Positions 1 through 8,303 of a stretch of 43,326 nt of DNA are shown one piece after another. Every line of letters starts with the position of its first letter. Positions within the stretch are counted from its first letter, which is position 1. Made by a program: the position numbers and the translations under genes. The notes beneath the pieces were generated by a model. The model saw nothing but the letters and a program-made list of their open reading frames with translations, made no database searches and was not told the origin of the DNA. The DNA is from an uncultured Mycoplasmatota bacterium (GTDB lineage: Bacteria; Bacillota_I; Bacilli_A; RF39; UBA660), in NCBI GenBank assembly GCA_900546715.1, contig UREA01000011.1, positions 1 through 43,326 of the forward strand, written 5' to 3'.

Positions 1-477
1 ACCCTTCTTTTTTTATATATGATATAGACCGTTTTTTATAGCTTCTTCCTGAAAGAAAGATTTGCTCTGTTTTTTTCTTCCACTCCTTACATTTTCTCTT
101 TTGGGGTGACAGGCCTATGCTTGTTTTTCCGTTTATATCCATTGTGGGATTTTTCTTGATAGGATTTGTTCTTCTTCAATCCAGGCAGCATAAAGTTCGC
201 TCGCTTGGTCCTAAAGCTTTATACACGCTTTCCTAAGCCTTTTCGGGCTGATGATTATGGAGATTTTTACGGTTATGTAGTACAGACTCCGACAGTGGAC
301 TATACAGTCGCTTCGAATGGACTATACAGTCTATTATAAGCGTCTGTATAGTCCACTGTCGGAGTCTGTATTAGGTGGCTGGAAGAAAGAGCTTAATGTA
401 ATGGAAGAAAAAGCTTAGATAACGGGTAATGAGCAGGAATGCTTCAAAATGTCAATAATAGAAAGGTTGCAGGCTTT
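1..477. other. Higher-GC flank without a convincing gene
   Basis: This stretch is clearly richer in G and C than the rest of the window and belongs with the Bacteroidota-like phosphoesterase remnant that follows it. I see no ORF with recognisable homology. A short + strand reading frame starts at ATG 116 and encodes about 38 residues with one hydrophobic stretch, but it has no supporting context. The one clear structure is the inverted repeat at 281-370. The rest appears non-coding or too short to call. Confidence 0.5.
281..370. repeat. 30-bp inverted repeat with an internal extra half-site
   Basis: Positions 281-310 and 341-370 are reverse complements over 30 bp with a single mismatch (308 against 343), separated by 30 bp. 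A third copy of the GGACTATACAGTC core lies inside the spacer at 319-331 in the same direction as the left arm. It could fold as a long hairpin downstream of the phosphoesterase remnant, or be the target or end of a mobile element. No T-tract makes it an obvious intrinsic terminator. Confidence 0.75.
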
Positions 478-1312
478 TTAATGAAGTTGTAATACTACCA
501 TCTCACTCTCGGTTCCTATTCTGAAAGGAGGTCCCCATAAAGATAATCCGCTGGAAACATATATATGGCTGTTTTCCCATTGGCGATAGCCGTGACTTTG
601 TTCATAAAGATGGTCTGTTACCCAAATCATGGGCAAACCTGTCAATGGTGAGTATGTCCGCTGAACTGTAAGTCGATACCGGCTGCCTGACTCTCTGCCA
701 GTTGGTAAGGCTGATGGTCCAACAGAATAACCGGTGTGCTTTTCTCTATACGGGCCATATACTTTTGTAATGGAAGCCGTCTGGCATTGCTACGGTCGTC
801 ACGTCCTATCAGTTGAATGCCGCAGGGAAGTGTGACAACCGAGTCGCGCAGTAGTTGTATAGGAGTATTTTGTATAAATTGGATACTTTTGTCTATCCCG
901 CTGATATATTCATGGTTTCCGGGGACCATGTAGATTCCCAGTGGTGCTTTTAATTCCGTTAGTTCTTCAGCCATGTTTTCAGCATAAAGAGGTATTACGC
1001 TGTTATCAATTAAATCGCCTCCAATTAGGATTAAGTCCGGATTCTGTCCGTTAATCATTTTCACATATTGCTTCAAAGACGTTTTTCCTGTGCCGTTGCC
1101 CAAATGTATATCGCTCACTGCAACTATTTTTATAGGACGCCGATTATCGGTCAGCGGTTTGGTGAGCGTGATGTTGACAGTATTTATCTTGGGATGGCGA
1201 TAATTATAGTATCCATATCCCAACAAGACGAATGTGGCCAGTAAAGAAGTCATGAAACTCTGGTTGAAAGAAATAGAGCACAGTTTCAATAAATCAAAGA
1301 AAAGTAAAAAAT
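478..1312 (-). pseudogene. Broken metallophosphoesterase (Bacteroidota-like)
   Basis: Calcineurin-like phosphoesterases are metal-dependent enzymes. The motifs are here in order: VAVSDIHLG, GGDLID, PGNHEY and GHTHH, after an N-terminal hydrophobic segment. Two lesions follow GHTHH. An in-frame TGA (642-644) stands where the family has Gly in HHGQ, and a one-base loss a few codons on shifts the frame. After the shift the protein resumes with recognisable family sequence (PMIWVTDHLYE, then VSSGLSLWGPPFR) to a TAA at 478-480. The 5' end is cut near 1312, where the sequence changes to a different organism, so the apparent ATG at 1334 is not native. The gene is either a true pseudogene or low-quality contig-end sequence. 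Confidence 0.75.
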
Positions 1313-1320
1313 AAAAATGA
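1295..1320. other. Composition and gene-content junction (probable chimera)
   Basis: A - strand phosphoesterase N-terminus and a + strand TraG/VirD4 gene are both truncated here, in an A-rich stretch. Leftward the reading frame fits a Bacteroidota membrane anchor (LLFFDLLKL). Rightward a TraG-like frame (NEYGSSKFATKKE) starts at about 1313-1316. Loss of two unrelated 5' ends at one point is typical of a misassembly. A real illegitimate recombination is possible but less likely. Confidence 0.7.
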
Positions 1321-3400
1321 GTATGGCTCATCAAAGTTTGCTACTAAAAAAGAAATTGCTAAAACGTTTAAAAAAGAAAATATTTATAATATCAAAGAAG
1401 CTGGCTTTCCTGTTTATTTTGAAAAGAAAAATAATCAATTTGAAAGTGTTTATTTTGATAATGTAAGTCCACATTGGTTATTAATTGGTAGTACTGGATC
1501 AGGTAAGTCAGCAACCGTCGTACTTTCAGAGTGTATAATGTTCGCTACTGCTAAAGAAAAAGAAAGTTTAATCATTACTGATCCTAAAGGCGAAATATTT
1601 TCTAAAACTTCTAGCATATTTAAAGATAATGGTTATGAAAACATCATTACTATTGATTTTAGAAATCCCCATTTATCTACGCATATAAATATTATGCAAC
1701 CGATTATTGATGAGTGGAAAGTCCATTGTATATATGAAGAAAAGTTATTTTATTCTATCTGTTACTTGTTTCATATTTTACAAATTGATTTTGAACAAAT
1801 TATCGTAAATGAACAATATAAAAATGATATTAAAGTAACTTATAAACTAGATGAATATATCATTGAGTATATTTTAAATAACATTGATGCTATCAAAGAT
1901 AAACTAGAAAGCGAAGATTTTTTTGATTTATTAAAAGAAAAAGTTGATTATGAATACAAATCTATTAATAATTCGGAGCTTTTAAATTATATAAAGCAAT
2001 ATCAAAATCAAAGTTCTTCTAGTCAAGCTGAAGCTACTAGACTTATTAATAATTTAGCTGATTTAATATTCGCTGAAAAAGAAACAAAAGATCCGTTTTG
2101 GTTAAACTCATCTAAAAATCTTTTCAAAGGTATTGCTGGTATTTTTTTAGAAGATTACGAAAGTGGCTTGATACCAGAAAATAAGATAAATGTTTCTAGT
2201 ATTAAAAAGTTTCAAAACTCCTCTTTATTAAAAGAAAATCAAATCTATTTACAGAGAAACTTAAATACTAGAGATTATGGTACTATTTCAAAAGATTATC
2301 TTACTTCTATTTTATCGGCGAGTGAAAATACATATAAATCAATTACAGCTGTCTTTGGCGAAAAAATGCAAATCTTTGATGACCTTAATGTAGAAAACAT
2401 TACTAGCTCTAGTGATTTTGAAATATCTTCTTTAGTTGATAAACCCAGTGTACTTTATATTATCGTTCCTGACGAGGATAAGAGCTATTACCAGCTCGTT
2501 ACTATCATTGTAGGTATTCTTTATAAGGAACTAACTAAAATCGCTAATATGCCCCATAATAACGGAAAATTACCACGTAAAATTGAGTGGATATTAGATG
2601 AGTTCGCAAACTGTCCACCGTTGAGTGATATTGAAACGATCGTGTCTGTTGCTAGATCAAGAAATATGCGTTTTCAATTCTTTATTCAGTCTTTTGCTCA
2701 ACTAGACCAAGTTTATGGGAAAGAATCATCATCTATTATTCAAGATAATTCAGCACTCACTTATCTAAAAACAAACAGTATTGATTGTGCTGATGTTATT
2801 AGTCGTAAACTTGGTAAATCTACTATTGAAACCCAGTCAATAAGCCAAAGTACTGATACCTTTAAAGTAGGTGCTAATAAGACTACTTCTCTACTCGGTA
2901 GGGAACTTTTAACAGCTAATGAAATAATCGTATTAAAATATAAAACTATTATTTTCCCAACTGTTTCTAATCCTATTTTTAGAGATACTTATTTATATAG
3001 TGATATATTTAAAAATTATAATTTTAATCCAATTACTAGACAAATAAAAATGATTAAGAAAAATACTCAAAATTATTATACTGTTGAACAAATGAGATCC
3101 AACTATGAGAATTTATTTAATAATGAAATGCAAAAAACTTATTCACAAGAAGATAACCCAGATACTGAAAAAGAACAATTACAAAGTTTTATTAACATAT
3201 TACAAGATACTATTCGTTGTGATAAAACAACTATAACAAATAACAATTATATTATAGAAATAGATAGAAAAATCAATTTATTTGAACAAAACAAAATTTT
3301 AGATTTAATTACACCTTATGTTGTTGTAGATATGATTATTAGTAATAAAGAAAGTAAAACTATATTAAAAATTAGTGAGGAGGTAGATTATTATAAATGA
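1313..3400 (+). CDS. VirD4/TraG type IV coupling protein (5' truncated)
   Basis: This is a conjugative coupling ATPase that links a relaxosome to the mating-pair channel at the membrane. The frame is open well before the first usable ATG (1538). Translation upstream gives GSSKFATKKE and then the Walker A motif GSTGSGKS (about 1486-1509), so the real protein starts beyond the junction. A Walker B-like WILDEFANCPP (about 2590) and the conserved SRKLGKSTIETQS region follow, with a poorly conserved acidic C-terminus. The N-terminal membrane helices are missing. A DNA-binding protein and an integrase follow closely on the same strand, marking the recombination end of an ICE. The family call is secure; the exact 5' end is unknown. 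Confidence 0.85.
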   Translation, partial: KNEYGSSKFATKKEIAKTFKKENIYNIKEAGFPVYFEKKNNQFESVYFDNVSPHWLLIGSTGSGKSATVVLSECIMFATAKEKESLIITDPKGEIFSKTSSIFKDNGYENIITIDFRNPHLSTHINIMQPIIDEWKVHCIYEEKLFYSICYLFHILQIDFEQIIVNEQYKNDIKVTYKLDEYIIEYILNNIDAIKDKLESEDFFDLLKEKVDYEYKSINNSELLNYIKQYQNQSSSSQAEATRLINNLADLIFAEKETKDPFWLNSSKNLFKGIAGIFLEDYESGLIPENKINVSSIKKFQNSSLLKENQIYLQRNLNTRDYGTISKDYLTSILSASENTYKSITAVFGEKMQIFDDLNVENITSSSDFEISSLVDKPSVLYIIVPDEDKSYYQLVTIIVGILYKELTKIANMPHNNGKLPRKIEWILDEFANCPPLSDIETIVSVARSRNMRFQFFIQSFAQLDQVYGKESSSIIQDNSALTYLKTNSIDCADVISRKLGKSTIETQSISQSTDTFKVGANKTTSLLGRELLTANEIIVLKYKTIIFPTVSNPIFRDTYLYSDIFKNYNFNPITRQIKMIKKNTQNYYTVEQMRSNYENLFNNEMQKTYSQEDNPDTEKEQLQSFINILQDTIRCDKTTITNNNYIIEIDRKINLFEQNKILDLITPYVVVDMIISNKESKTILKISEEVDYYK

Positions 3401-3431
3401 TAAATTATATAGTATCGAGGAAATAAAAAAT

Positions 3432-3695
3432 ATGTCTATAAATGATTTGTTTTCTTTAATTTCTTCTTCTGGTAATAATGTAAATCAAAATACATCAAAT
3501 GAAATTATTTATAATACTAATGAGTTTTTAGAGCATTATCCAATGTTTACAAAATATAGTTTAGATATGGCTATCAAAAAAAATAATTTACCTCATTTTA
3601 GAGTTGGACATAAAAGATATTTTAAAAAAGATGCTATTGATAAATGGATCATAAATCAAAATAATATAAATATAGTCATTAAAAAAAGAAAATAA
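3432..3695 (+). CDS. Excisionase-like helix-turn-helix protein
   Basis: This 87-residue protein has a disordered, Asn-rich first ~25 residues. A MerR/AlpA-type winged-helix domain follows (about 28-76: NTNEFLEHYPMFTKYSLDMA, then LPHFRVGHKRYFKKDAIDKW). This is the usual architecture of excisionases and recombination directionality factors. It sits 31 bp after the coupling gene, and its TAA is immediately followed by the integrase ATG. By family and position it likely bends att DNA to drive excision with the integrase. No experimental specificity can be read from the sequence. Confidence 0.8.
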   Translation: MSINDLFSLISSSGNNVNQNTSNEIIYNTNEFLEHYPMFTKYSLDMAIKKNNLPHFRVGHKRYFKKDAIDKWIINQNNINIVIKKRK

Positions 3696-5450
3696 ATGAT
3701 AAAAGTTGATAATAACCTCTATAAATATAGTGATACCACTTATTTAGTAGCAATTAAAAGGAAAAACTCTCTTGGTAAATTAGTTAATATTCAACAGTAC
3801 TTTGAGGCTAATTCTGATAATGATGCTATTAATTATAGAAATAAGTTATATGCTGAAAATCATATAGAAATAAAAAATAAAAAGAAACAAAAAAAGAACA
3901 GTACAAATATTGATAAATATATCTATAAATATGGTAAGGATTATTATAGAATTTTTATTCAACCTAATAAATTATTTCCTGATGGTTATAGCGATTATTT
4001 TTATATGAGTTTAAAAGAAGTAAAAGATTATAGAGATGAACTTATATCAAAAGCTAAACTTGGTAAAGTTCCTACTGCTAAATATAGAAAAATGTTAGTA
4101 AAGGATTTTAAAACAGAGTTTTTAGAAAAATATTGTTATGGTAATTTAAGTGAAGTTACAGCCGATGGCTACGAAAGAATGCTAGACGGTTTTTTTATAC
4201 CTAAATTTGGTAATTTTACCATGCAAGAAATGGAAAATAAAACAGATGATTTGCAAGCCTTTGTTAATGGCTTAAAAGAAACTCCAAATAAAACTAATCC
4301 TAATAAAATGATTTCTACTAAATATCAAAATAGTATTTATAATGTTGTTAATCTTTTCTTTAATATTTGTAAAGACTGGAACGGTATAGAACGTAACCCC
4401 ATGAAAAATATAAAGCCACCAAAATTTAAAACAAAAACAACTAAAATTTATGATTTAGAAGAAATGTATAATGTTTTAGATAAATTAAAAGACGAAAACA
4501 TTAGAGATAAATACGTTATTGCTATTCTTGTATGTTCTGGTGTACGAAAAGGCGAACTAGTCGGATTACACGTAGAAGATTTTAACTTTGAAAACAATAC
4601 AATTACTGTTCGTCATAATGTAGTTAGTACTAAACGAAAAGGTACTACTTATGAAAAAGAAACAAAAACAGAAAATGGCGAACGTGTGATTACGTTACCA
4701 CCATTTGTTATAAATATTGCTAAAGTATATTTAAAATACCGTGAAGAATTAATTAATAAATTTGTAGAAAGGTACGGTAAAGACTATGTTCCACCTGATA
4801 ATATGTTATTAAGTAGATTTGGTAAAATAATGCACCCTGATACACCATATAAAATTTGGTGTGATTTTAGAGATAAAAACGCATTAGGTGAAGTTACACC
4901 ACATGGGTTAAGACACAGTTGGTGTACTGCTGAATACCATGAGAATAAATATTTAACTGAAAAAGAACTAGCTATTTTAATGGGACATGGTGTAAATATA
5001 AAAATGACACAACACTATACGCACCCTAAAGAAAGTAATCTTAAAAATTCTAGTATGATTTTTAATAAATTTGAAGAAAAGTTAAATAATAATAATGAAT
5101 TATTTATTAATTTAAAATTTGAACAAGTAGCAACTATATTATCTGGAAAAGTTTTTACTAGTAGTGATGAAATGTATGACATAGTAAAAAGGTATTATTC
5201 TTTAAGCTATGATCCAACATATAAGGAAATACCTAAAATGTTATTTCAAAAAAAAAAGATTTTAGAAAATAATGATAATCTTTATAAAGATATTACAACC
5301 TTTATTTTAAAGACACCAAACGACTGGGAGGCTATCTACAAAGGAAAAGAATTGTTTGGCGATTCATTTAAAATAGAAACTATACACTCAAAAGAAAAAA
5401 GAAAAGAATTTAAAGAAAAGTTACAAGATACTTTAGAAATTGCGTTATAA
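3696..5450 (+). CDS. ICE tyrosine integrase
   Basis: This tyrosine recombinase integrates and excises the element. The 584-residue protein has an AP2-like arm-binding N-terminus, a core-binding segment (about 125-230) and a catalytic domain. The first Arg is in SGVRKGEL (about 283), HxxR in HGLRHS (about 402-405), GHG is at about 429, and the nucleophile Tyr is in QHYTHP (about 440). About 140 residues continue past the Tyr, longer than usual for Tn916-type integrases, and I recognise no domain in them. The start ATG directly abuts the excisionase stop, so the two are co-translated. The gene ends 87 bp before a tRNA-Met, the likely integration site, although it lies on the 5' side of that tRNA. 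Confidence 0.92.
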   Translation: MIKVDNNLYKYSDTTYLVAIKRKNSLGKLVNIQQYFEANSDNDAINYRNKLYAENHIEIKNKKKQKKNSTNIDKYIYKYGKDYYRIFIQPNKLFPDGYSDYFYMSLKEVKDYRDELISKAKLGKVPTAKYRKMLVKDFKTEFLEKYCYGNLSEVTADGYERMLDGFFIPKFGNFTMQEMENKTDDLQAFVNGLKETPNKTNPNKMISTKYQNSIYNVVNLFFNICKDWNGIERNPMKNIKPPKFKTKTTKIYDLEEMYNVLDKLKDENIRDKYVIAILVCSGVRKGELVGLHVEDFNFENNTITVRHNVVSTKRKGTTYEKETKTENGERVITLPPFVINIAKVYLKYREELINKFVERYGKDYVPPDNMLLSRFGKIMHPDTPYKIWCDFRDKNALGEVTPHGLRHSWCTAEYHENKYLTEKELAILMGHGVNIKMTQHYTHPKESNLKNSSMIFNKFEEKLNNNNELFINLKFEQVATILSGKVFTSSDEMYDIVKRYYSLSYDPTYKEIPKMLFQKKKILENNDNLYKDITTFILKTPNDWEAIYKGKELFGDSFKIETIHSKEKRKEFKEKLQDTLEIAL

Positions 5451-5486
5451 ATTCATTAAAAACGAGCAAAAAAAGAAAAAAACATA

Positions 5487-5515
5487 TTGTCAAACGTGAA
5501 TAAATATGATAACAT
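5487..5515 (+). promoter_or_regulatory. Promoter of tRNA-Met
   Basis: TTGTCA (5487-5492), a 17-bp spacer and TAACAT (5510-5515) lie 22 bp before the mature tRNA start. The inverted pair AACGTGAA / TTCACGTT spans the -10 region. The spacing fits a sigma-A promoter, so the tRNA keeps its own promoter despite the element next to it. Confidence 0.6.
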
Positions 5516-5537
5516 TATATTGTTCACGTTGTATTAT

Positions 5538-5614
5538 GGCGAGATAGCACAGTTGGCTAGTGCAATCGGTTCATACCCGATAGGTCGAGGGTTCGAATCC
5601 CCCTCTCGCTACCA
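5538..5614 (+). tRNA. tRNA-Met (CAT), elongator type
   Basis: This 77-nt cloverleaf has an encoded CCA. The acceptor GGCGAGA pairs with TCTCGCT, the D-arm is GCAC/GTGC, and the anticodon stem ATCGG/CCGAT encloses loop TTCATAC with anticodon CAT. The T-loop is TTCGAAT. The anticodon stem lacks the three G-C pairs of an initiator and position 1 is paired, so it is elongator Met; an Ile2 (lysidine) tRNA is a weaker alternative. The T-stem has one A-C mismatch. The integrase gene lies just upstream, and a diverged copy of the 3' half is found at 6655-6699. Confidence 0.92.
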
Positions 5615-5628
5615 ATTTTGTTTATTTT

Positions 5629-5690
5629 ACTAGGTTTTAAGCCTAGTTTTTTATTGGGAATATCTGATATAGGTATTCCCATCTTTTTTA
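5629..5690 (+). terminator. Tandem terminators after tRNA-Met
   Basis: ACTAGG (5629-5634) pairs with CCTAGT (5642-5647) before a T-run. GGGAATA (5656-5662) pairs with TATTCCC (5674-5680) before ATCTTTTTT. Both hairpins are repeated in copy 2 (6713-6770). Confidence 0.8.
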
Positions 5691-5703
5691 TTTTAAGAAT
5701 AAA

Positions 5704-5712
5704 TGATATAAT
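5704..5712 (+). promoter_or_regulatory. Extended -10 promoter of the CPBP gene
   Basis: TGATATAAT is an extended -10 (TGnTATAAT) with no good -35, 48 bp before the gene start. The identical element occurs in copy 2 at 6788-6796 in front of the hydrolase gene, so the duplication gives both cargo genes the same promoter. Confidence 0.55.
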
Positions 5713-5759
5713 TATCTAAACAACAAATAGTAATTTATATAAAAGATTGGAGTAAAACT

Positions 5760-6455
5760 ATGAAGCAAATATTTGAAAAAAACGAAACTTTATTTTGCAT
5801 ATTATTAATTTTATTGTATGTGATTATCAATTCATATTGTATGCAAAATTTTGGATTAACTGATTATAGAAGTGCAATTATTAATACTATTTTTTCTATT
5901 TTTTTAATTCTGCTTATGATTATTTTAAAAAGAACAAAATACTATGGTCTTACAAAAGTTAGAAATTCAAAAAAATATTTATTCTTCATTCCATTAATCT
6001 TAATAGCAACTGTAAACTTGTGGAATGGAATTAATATTAATAATAGGACAAATGAAATTATATTTTATATATTAACTATGATAAATGTTGGATTTATTGA
6101 AGAAATAATATTTAGAGGATTTTTGTTTAAAATGATGGAAAAAGATAATATTAAAAGTGCCATAATAGTAGGTGCTTTAACATTTGGTATTGGACATATA
6201 ATTAATTTGTTTAATGGTGCAGATATTATTCCAACATTAATGCAAGTATGTTATGCAACTGCTATTGGATACTTATTTGTTATTATATTTTATAAAAGCA
6301 AGTCATTAATTCCTTGTATAATAACACACTCAGTCACTAATTCTCTAGCAATATTTAATGTTGAAAACACCATATTAACATATATTGTTCCAATATTTTT
6401 AATAGTTGTATCAATTAGTTATGCAATTTATATAAATAAAATCGTTAAGGATTAA
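5760..6455 (+). CDS. CPBP family intramembrane metalloprotease
   Basis: This 231-residue integral membrane protein has about seven to eight hydrophobic segments. CPBP (CAAX protease and bacteriocin-processing, Rce1/Abi) motifs are visible: EEIIFRGFL (about 118), FGIGH (about 142) and the last His in ITHS (about 188). These supply the catalytic Glu and metal-binding residues. In the family, members process prenylated proteins or peptides, or give self-immunity to bacteriocins; which applies here cannot be read. The gene has its own extended -10 promoter and a terminator, and it is the only gene between the two tRNA-derived repeats, so it may be cargo of a small insertion. Confidence 0.88.
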   Translation: MKQIFEKNETLFCILLILLYVIINSYCMQNFGLTDYRSAIINTIFSIFLILLMIILKRTKYYGLTKVRNSKKYLFFIPLILIATVNLWNGININNRTNEIIFYILTMINVGFIEEIIFRGFLFKMMEKDNIKSAIIVGALTFGIGHIINLFNGADIIPTLMQVCYATAIGYLFVIIFYKSKSLIPCIITHSVTNSLAIFNVENTILTYIVPIFLIVVSISYAIYINKIVKD

Positions 6456-6592
6456 CACAAATTACAATTTATCGGTTAAATATTTATAAAAAATTTGTAG
6501 TTAAATTTTAGTTATTTTTTATAAAAAATAATTCAAATTTACTTATATTTAATCAAATCTATTCAAACTTACTCGAATTTTACAAGTAATGA

Positions 6593-6620
6593 AAAGCCTT
6601 AAAAATAAAGGCTTTTTTGA
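6593..6620 (+). terminator. Terminator after the CPBP gene
   Basis: AAAGCCTT (6593-6600) pairs with AAGGCTTT (6608-6615) and is followed by TTT. The preceding 6456-6590 is AT-rich and contains a short palindrome (TTATTTTTTATAAAAAATAA) but no gene. Confidence 0.85.
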
Positions 6621-6654
6621 TATTTTACACTATATCACTAATTAGAGCTTTTTT

Positions 6655-6820
6655 TTCATACCCGAAATGTTGGGGGTTCGAGTCCCTCCCTCGCTACCAA
6701 TTTGATTAATTTACTAGGCTTTAAGCCTAGTTTTTTTATTGGGAATATCTAAATAGGTATTCCCATCTTTTTTATTTTAAGAATAAATGATATAATTATC
6801 TAAACAACAAATAGTAATTT
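6655..6820 (+). repeat. Direct repeat copy 2: tRNA-Met 3' fragment and flank (att-like)
   Basis: TTCATACCCGA at 6655 begins a copy of the tRNA-Met 3' half that ends in CCA at 6699, without any 5' half, so it cannot make a tRNA. It differs from 5570-5614 at about seven sites. It still carries the terminator hairpins (6713-6737, 6741-6770) and the TGATATAAT promoter (6788-6796). Copy 2 ends at 6820, just before the hydrolase ribosome-binding site. It is most likely an attachment-site relic. Confidence 0.8.
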
Positions 6821-6837
6821 GAAAGTGAGTTGTTGAG

Positions 6838-7593
6838 ATGGAAATATTAGAATATGGTAATCCCAAAAATGAGAAAATCATTTTGATTCACGGTTTTCAA
6901 AGTCCATATCAAATATGGGATGATTATATTGATTACTATAAAAATGACTACTGTGTAATTGTTCCTATTCTTGCAGGTCATAATATCAATGAGAAAGAGG
7001 ATTTTGTATCATTCGATATTTGTGCTAAAGAATTAGAAGAATACTATATTACTAAATATGGTAATAAAGTTTTTGCAATTTATGGTATGAGTATGGGTGG
7101 AATTTTAGCAAGTTATATTTGGAAGAATAAAAATATAGAAATAGAAAAACTAATATTAGAGAGTTCTCCTCTTTTATCTTGGAATAAATTTATGACAAAT
7201 TATTTTACAAAATGGTATTTGAATATTACTCATAAAACTCAAAATAGAGATGAAAGAACCATAAAACAAGCCATTGGCACTATTATTAGCGAAGATAAAG
7301 TAGATGTATTTTTAGAGTTGTTTGATTATCTGTCGGACAAAACAATAATTAATTGTGTTCAGGAAGTTGGAAAATTTAATTTACCTAGTGATATTAACAC
7401 ACCCAATACAGAGATTTATTATTTTTATGGTAGTAAAATAAATGAGATTTTATTTCGTAAAGTTGCACATTATTTGAAGAAAAACTATCAAAATACTACT
7501 ACTATTTGTTTAAAAGGAAAAGGTCATTGTGAAGATGCACTAATTAATCCCGAAGAACATATTAAAACATTAAATAAAGTATTAAAAAAATAA
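6838..7593 (+). CDS. Alpha/beta hydrolase
   Basis: This 251-residue cytoplasmic protein has the alpha/beta hydrolase fold. An oxyanion-type ILIHGF is near residue 17, the nucleophile elbow is YGMSMGG (Ser about 84), and the C-terminal catalytic His is in GKGHCED (about 230). It resembles carboxylesterase or monoacylglycerol-lipase-like members, but the substrate cannot be predicted. It is transcribed from the promoter duplicated with the tRNA fragment, and GTGAG lies before the ATG. The next gene starts 32 bp later, so they probably share a transcript. No signal peptide is present. Confidence 0.85.
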   Translation: MEILEYGNPKNEKIILIHGFQSPYQIWDDYIDYYKNDYCVIVPILAGHNINEKEDFVSFDICAKELEEYYITKYGNKVFAIYGMSMGGILASYIWKNKNIEIEKLILESSPLLSWNKFMTNYFTKWYLNITHKTQNRDERTIKQAIGTIISEDKVDVFLELFDYLSDKTIINCVQEVGKFNLPSDINTPNTEIYYFYGSKINEILFRKVAHYLKKNYQNTTTICLKGKGHCEDALINPEEHIKTLNKVLKK

Positions 7594-7625
7594 ATTCAAA
7601 TTACAATTTATGGAGTTGATAATAA

Positions 7626-8255
7626 ATGAATAAAGAAATATTATTATCCAATATAGATAAAGTTCATACTACTGAAATGGGTATTGATAGAATTAAGAAA
7701 AATCTTAAATTGAATACTTCGGAGGAAATTATGGATAAAAATTTCAAAAAAATAGGAACAATAAATTATAAAAATGGCAAATATGCTAATGTTTTTATGA
7801 TTGGTAATTTTATATTTTTTGTACTTATTGGTATTGTTTTTATTATTTTAAATAATTCTGTAGAAAATAATACAATAAAAAGTCAATGGTTTTTATTAGG
7901 ATGCATCCTTTATATAATCTTACATGAAATTACTCATTTAATTTTTATGAAGATATTTTCTAAAGAAAAAATAAATATATCCATTAAATTTCCAACCATA
8001 TCAGTGGGAAGCAATGCAAAATACAGTAAAAAACAATTTTCTATTATTGCTCTTGCTCCAGTAATAATTTTAGGAATTATTCTTATACTACTTATTTTAT
8101 TTTCCCAAAAAGATTACACTTTCCTATGGAGCATATTATTAACCCTAAATTTTGCTGGTTCCGGTGGAGATTTTTTACAGTTCTTAAAAATTAGCAAATA
8201 CCCTACTAATACTTATTTTCAAGACACTAGTAATGAAACAATAGTATTTCAATGA
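7626..8255 (+). CDS. DUF3267-type membrane zinc metalloprotease
   Basis: This 209-residue protein has four hydrophobic segments. Its zincin motif LHEITHL (about 102) follows the second segment, as in DUF3267 membrane peptidases. The N-terminal ~55 residues are cytosolic and charged. Targets of the family are largely unknown. The gene is preceded by AAATTACAATTTATGGAG, very similar to the sequence before other genes of this block, and is followed by a terminator. It is probably co-transcribed with the hydrolase. The enzyme class is a family inference from HExxH in a membrane context. Confidence 0.78.
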   Translation: MNKEILLSNIDKVHTTEMGIDRIKKNLKLNTSEEIMDKNFKKIGTINYKNGKYANVFMIGNFIFFVLIGIVFIILNNSVENNTIKSQWFLLGCILYIILHEITHLIFMKIFSKEKINISIKFPTISVGSNAKYSKKQFSIIALAPVIILGIILILLILFSQKDYTFLWSILLTLNFAGSGGDFLQFLKISKYPTNTYFQDTSNETIVFQ

Positions 8256-8271
8256 AAATAACAAAATATAG

Positions 8272-8302
8272 AAGCAATATACCTAGTGTAATTGCTTTTT
8301 TC
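8272..8302 (+). terminator. Terminator after the DUF3267 gene
   Basis: AAGCAAT (8272-8278) pairs with ATTGCTT (8291-8297), followed by a T-run. Confidence 0.75.
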
Positions 8303-8303
8303 A

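Larger units (their letters stand above)
5570..5736 (+). repeat. Direct repeat copy 1: tRNA-Met 3' half, terminators, promoter
   Basis: From the anticodon loop (5570) through two terminator hairpins and a TGATATAAT promoter to AATAGTAATTT (5736), this sequence recurs at 6655-6820 with a 1085-bp offset. The part beyond the tRNA is nearly identical, while the tRNA part differs at about seven positions. A repeat that starts inside a tRNA gene and runs through its 3' end is what a tRNA-targeting integrase leaves behind. Confidence 0.85.

Noticed and set aside
642..1334. Intact 230-residue phosphoesterase
   Set aside because: Its first codons come from the other side of the junction and its end is a premature stop; family sequence continues to 478.
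1538..3400. ATG 1538 as the true start of the coupling protein
   Set aside because: The Walker A motif and conserved N-terminal sequence lie upstream in the same open frame, so the gene starts before the junction.
6655..6699. Second functional tRNA-Met
   Set aside because: Only the 3' half from the anticodon loop is present; no D-arm or 5' acceptor strand.
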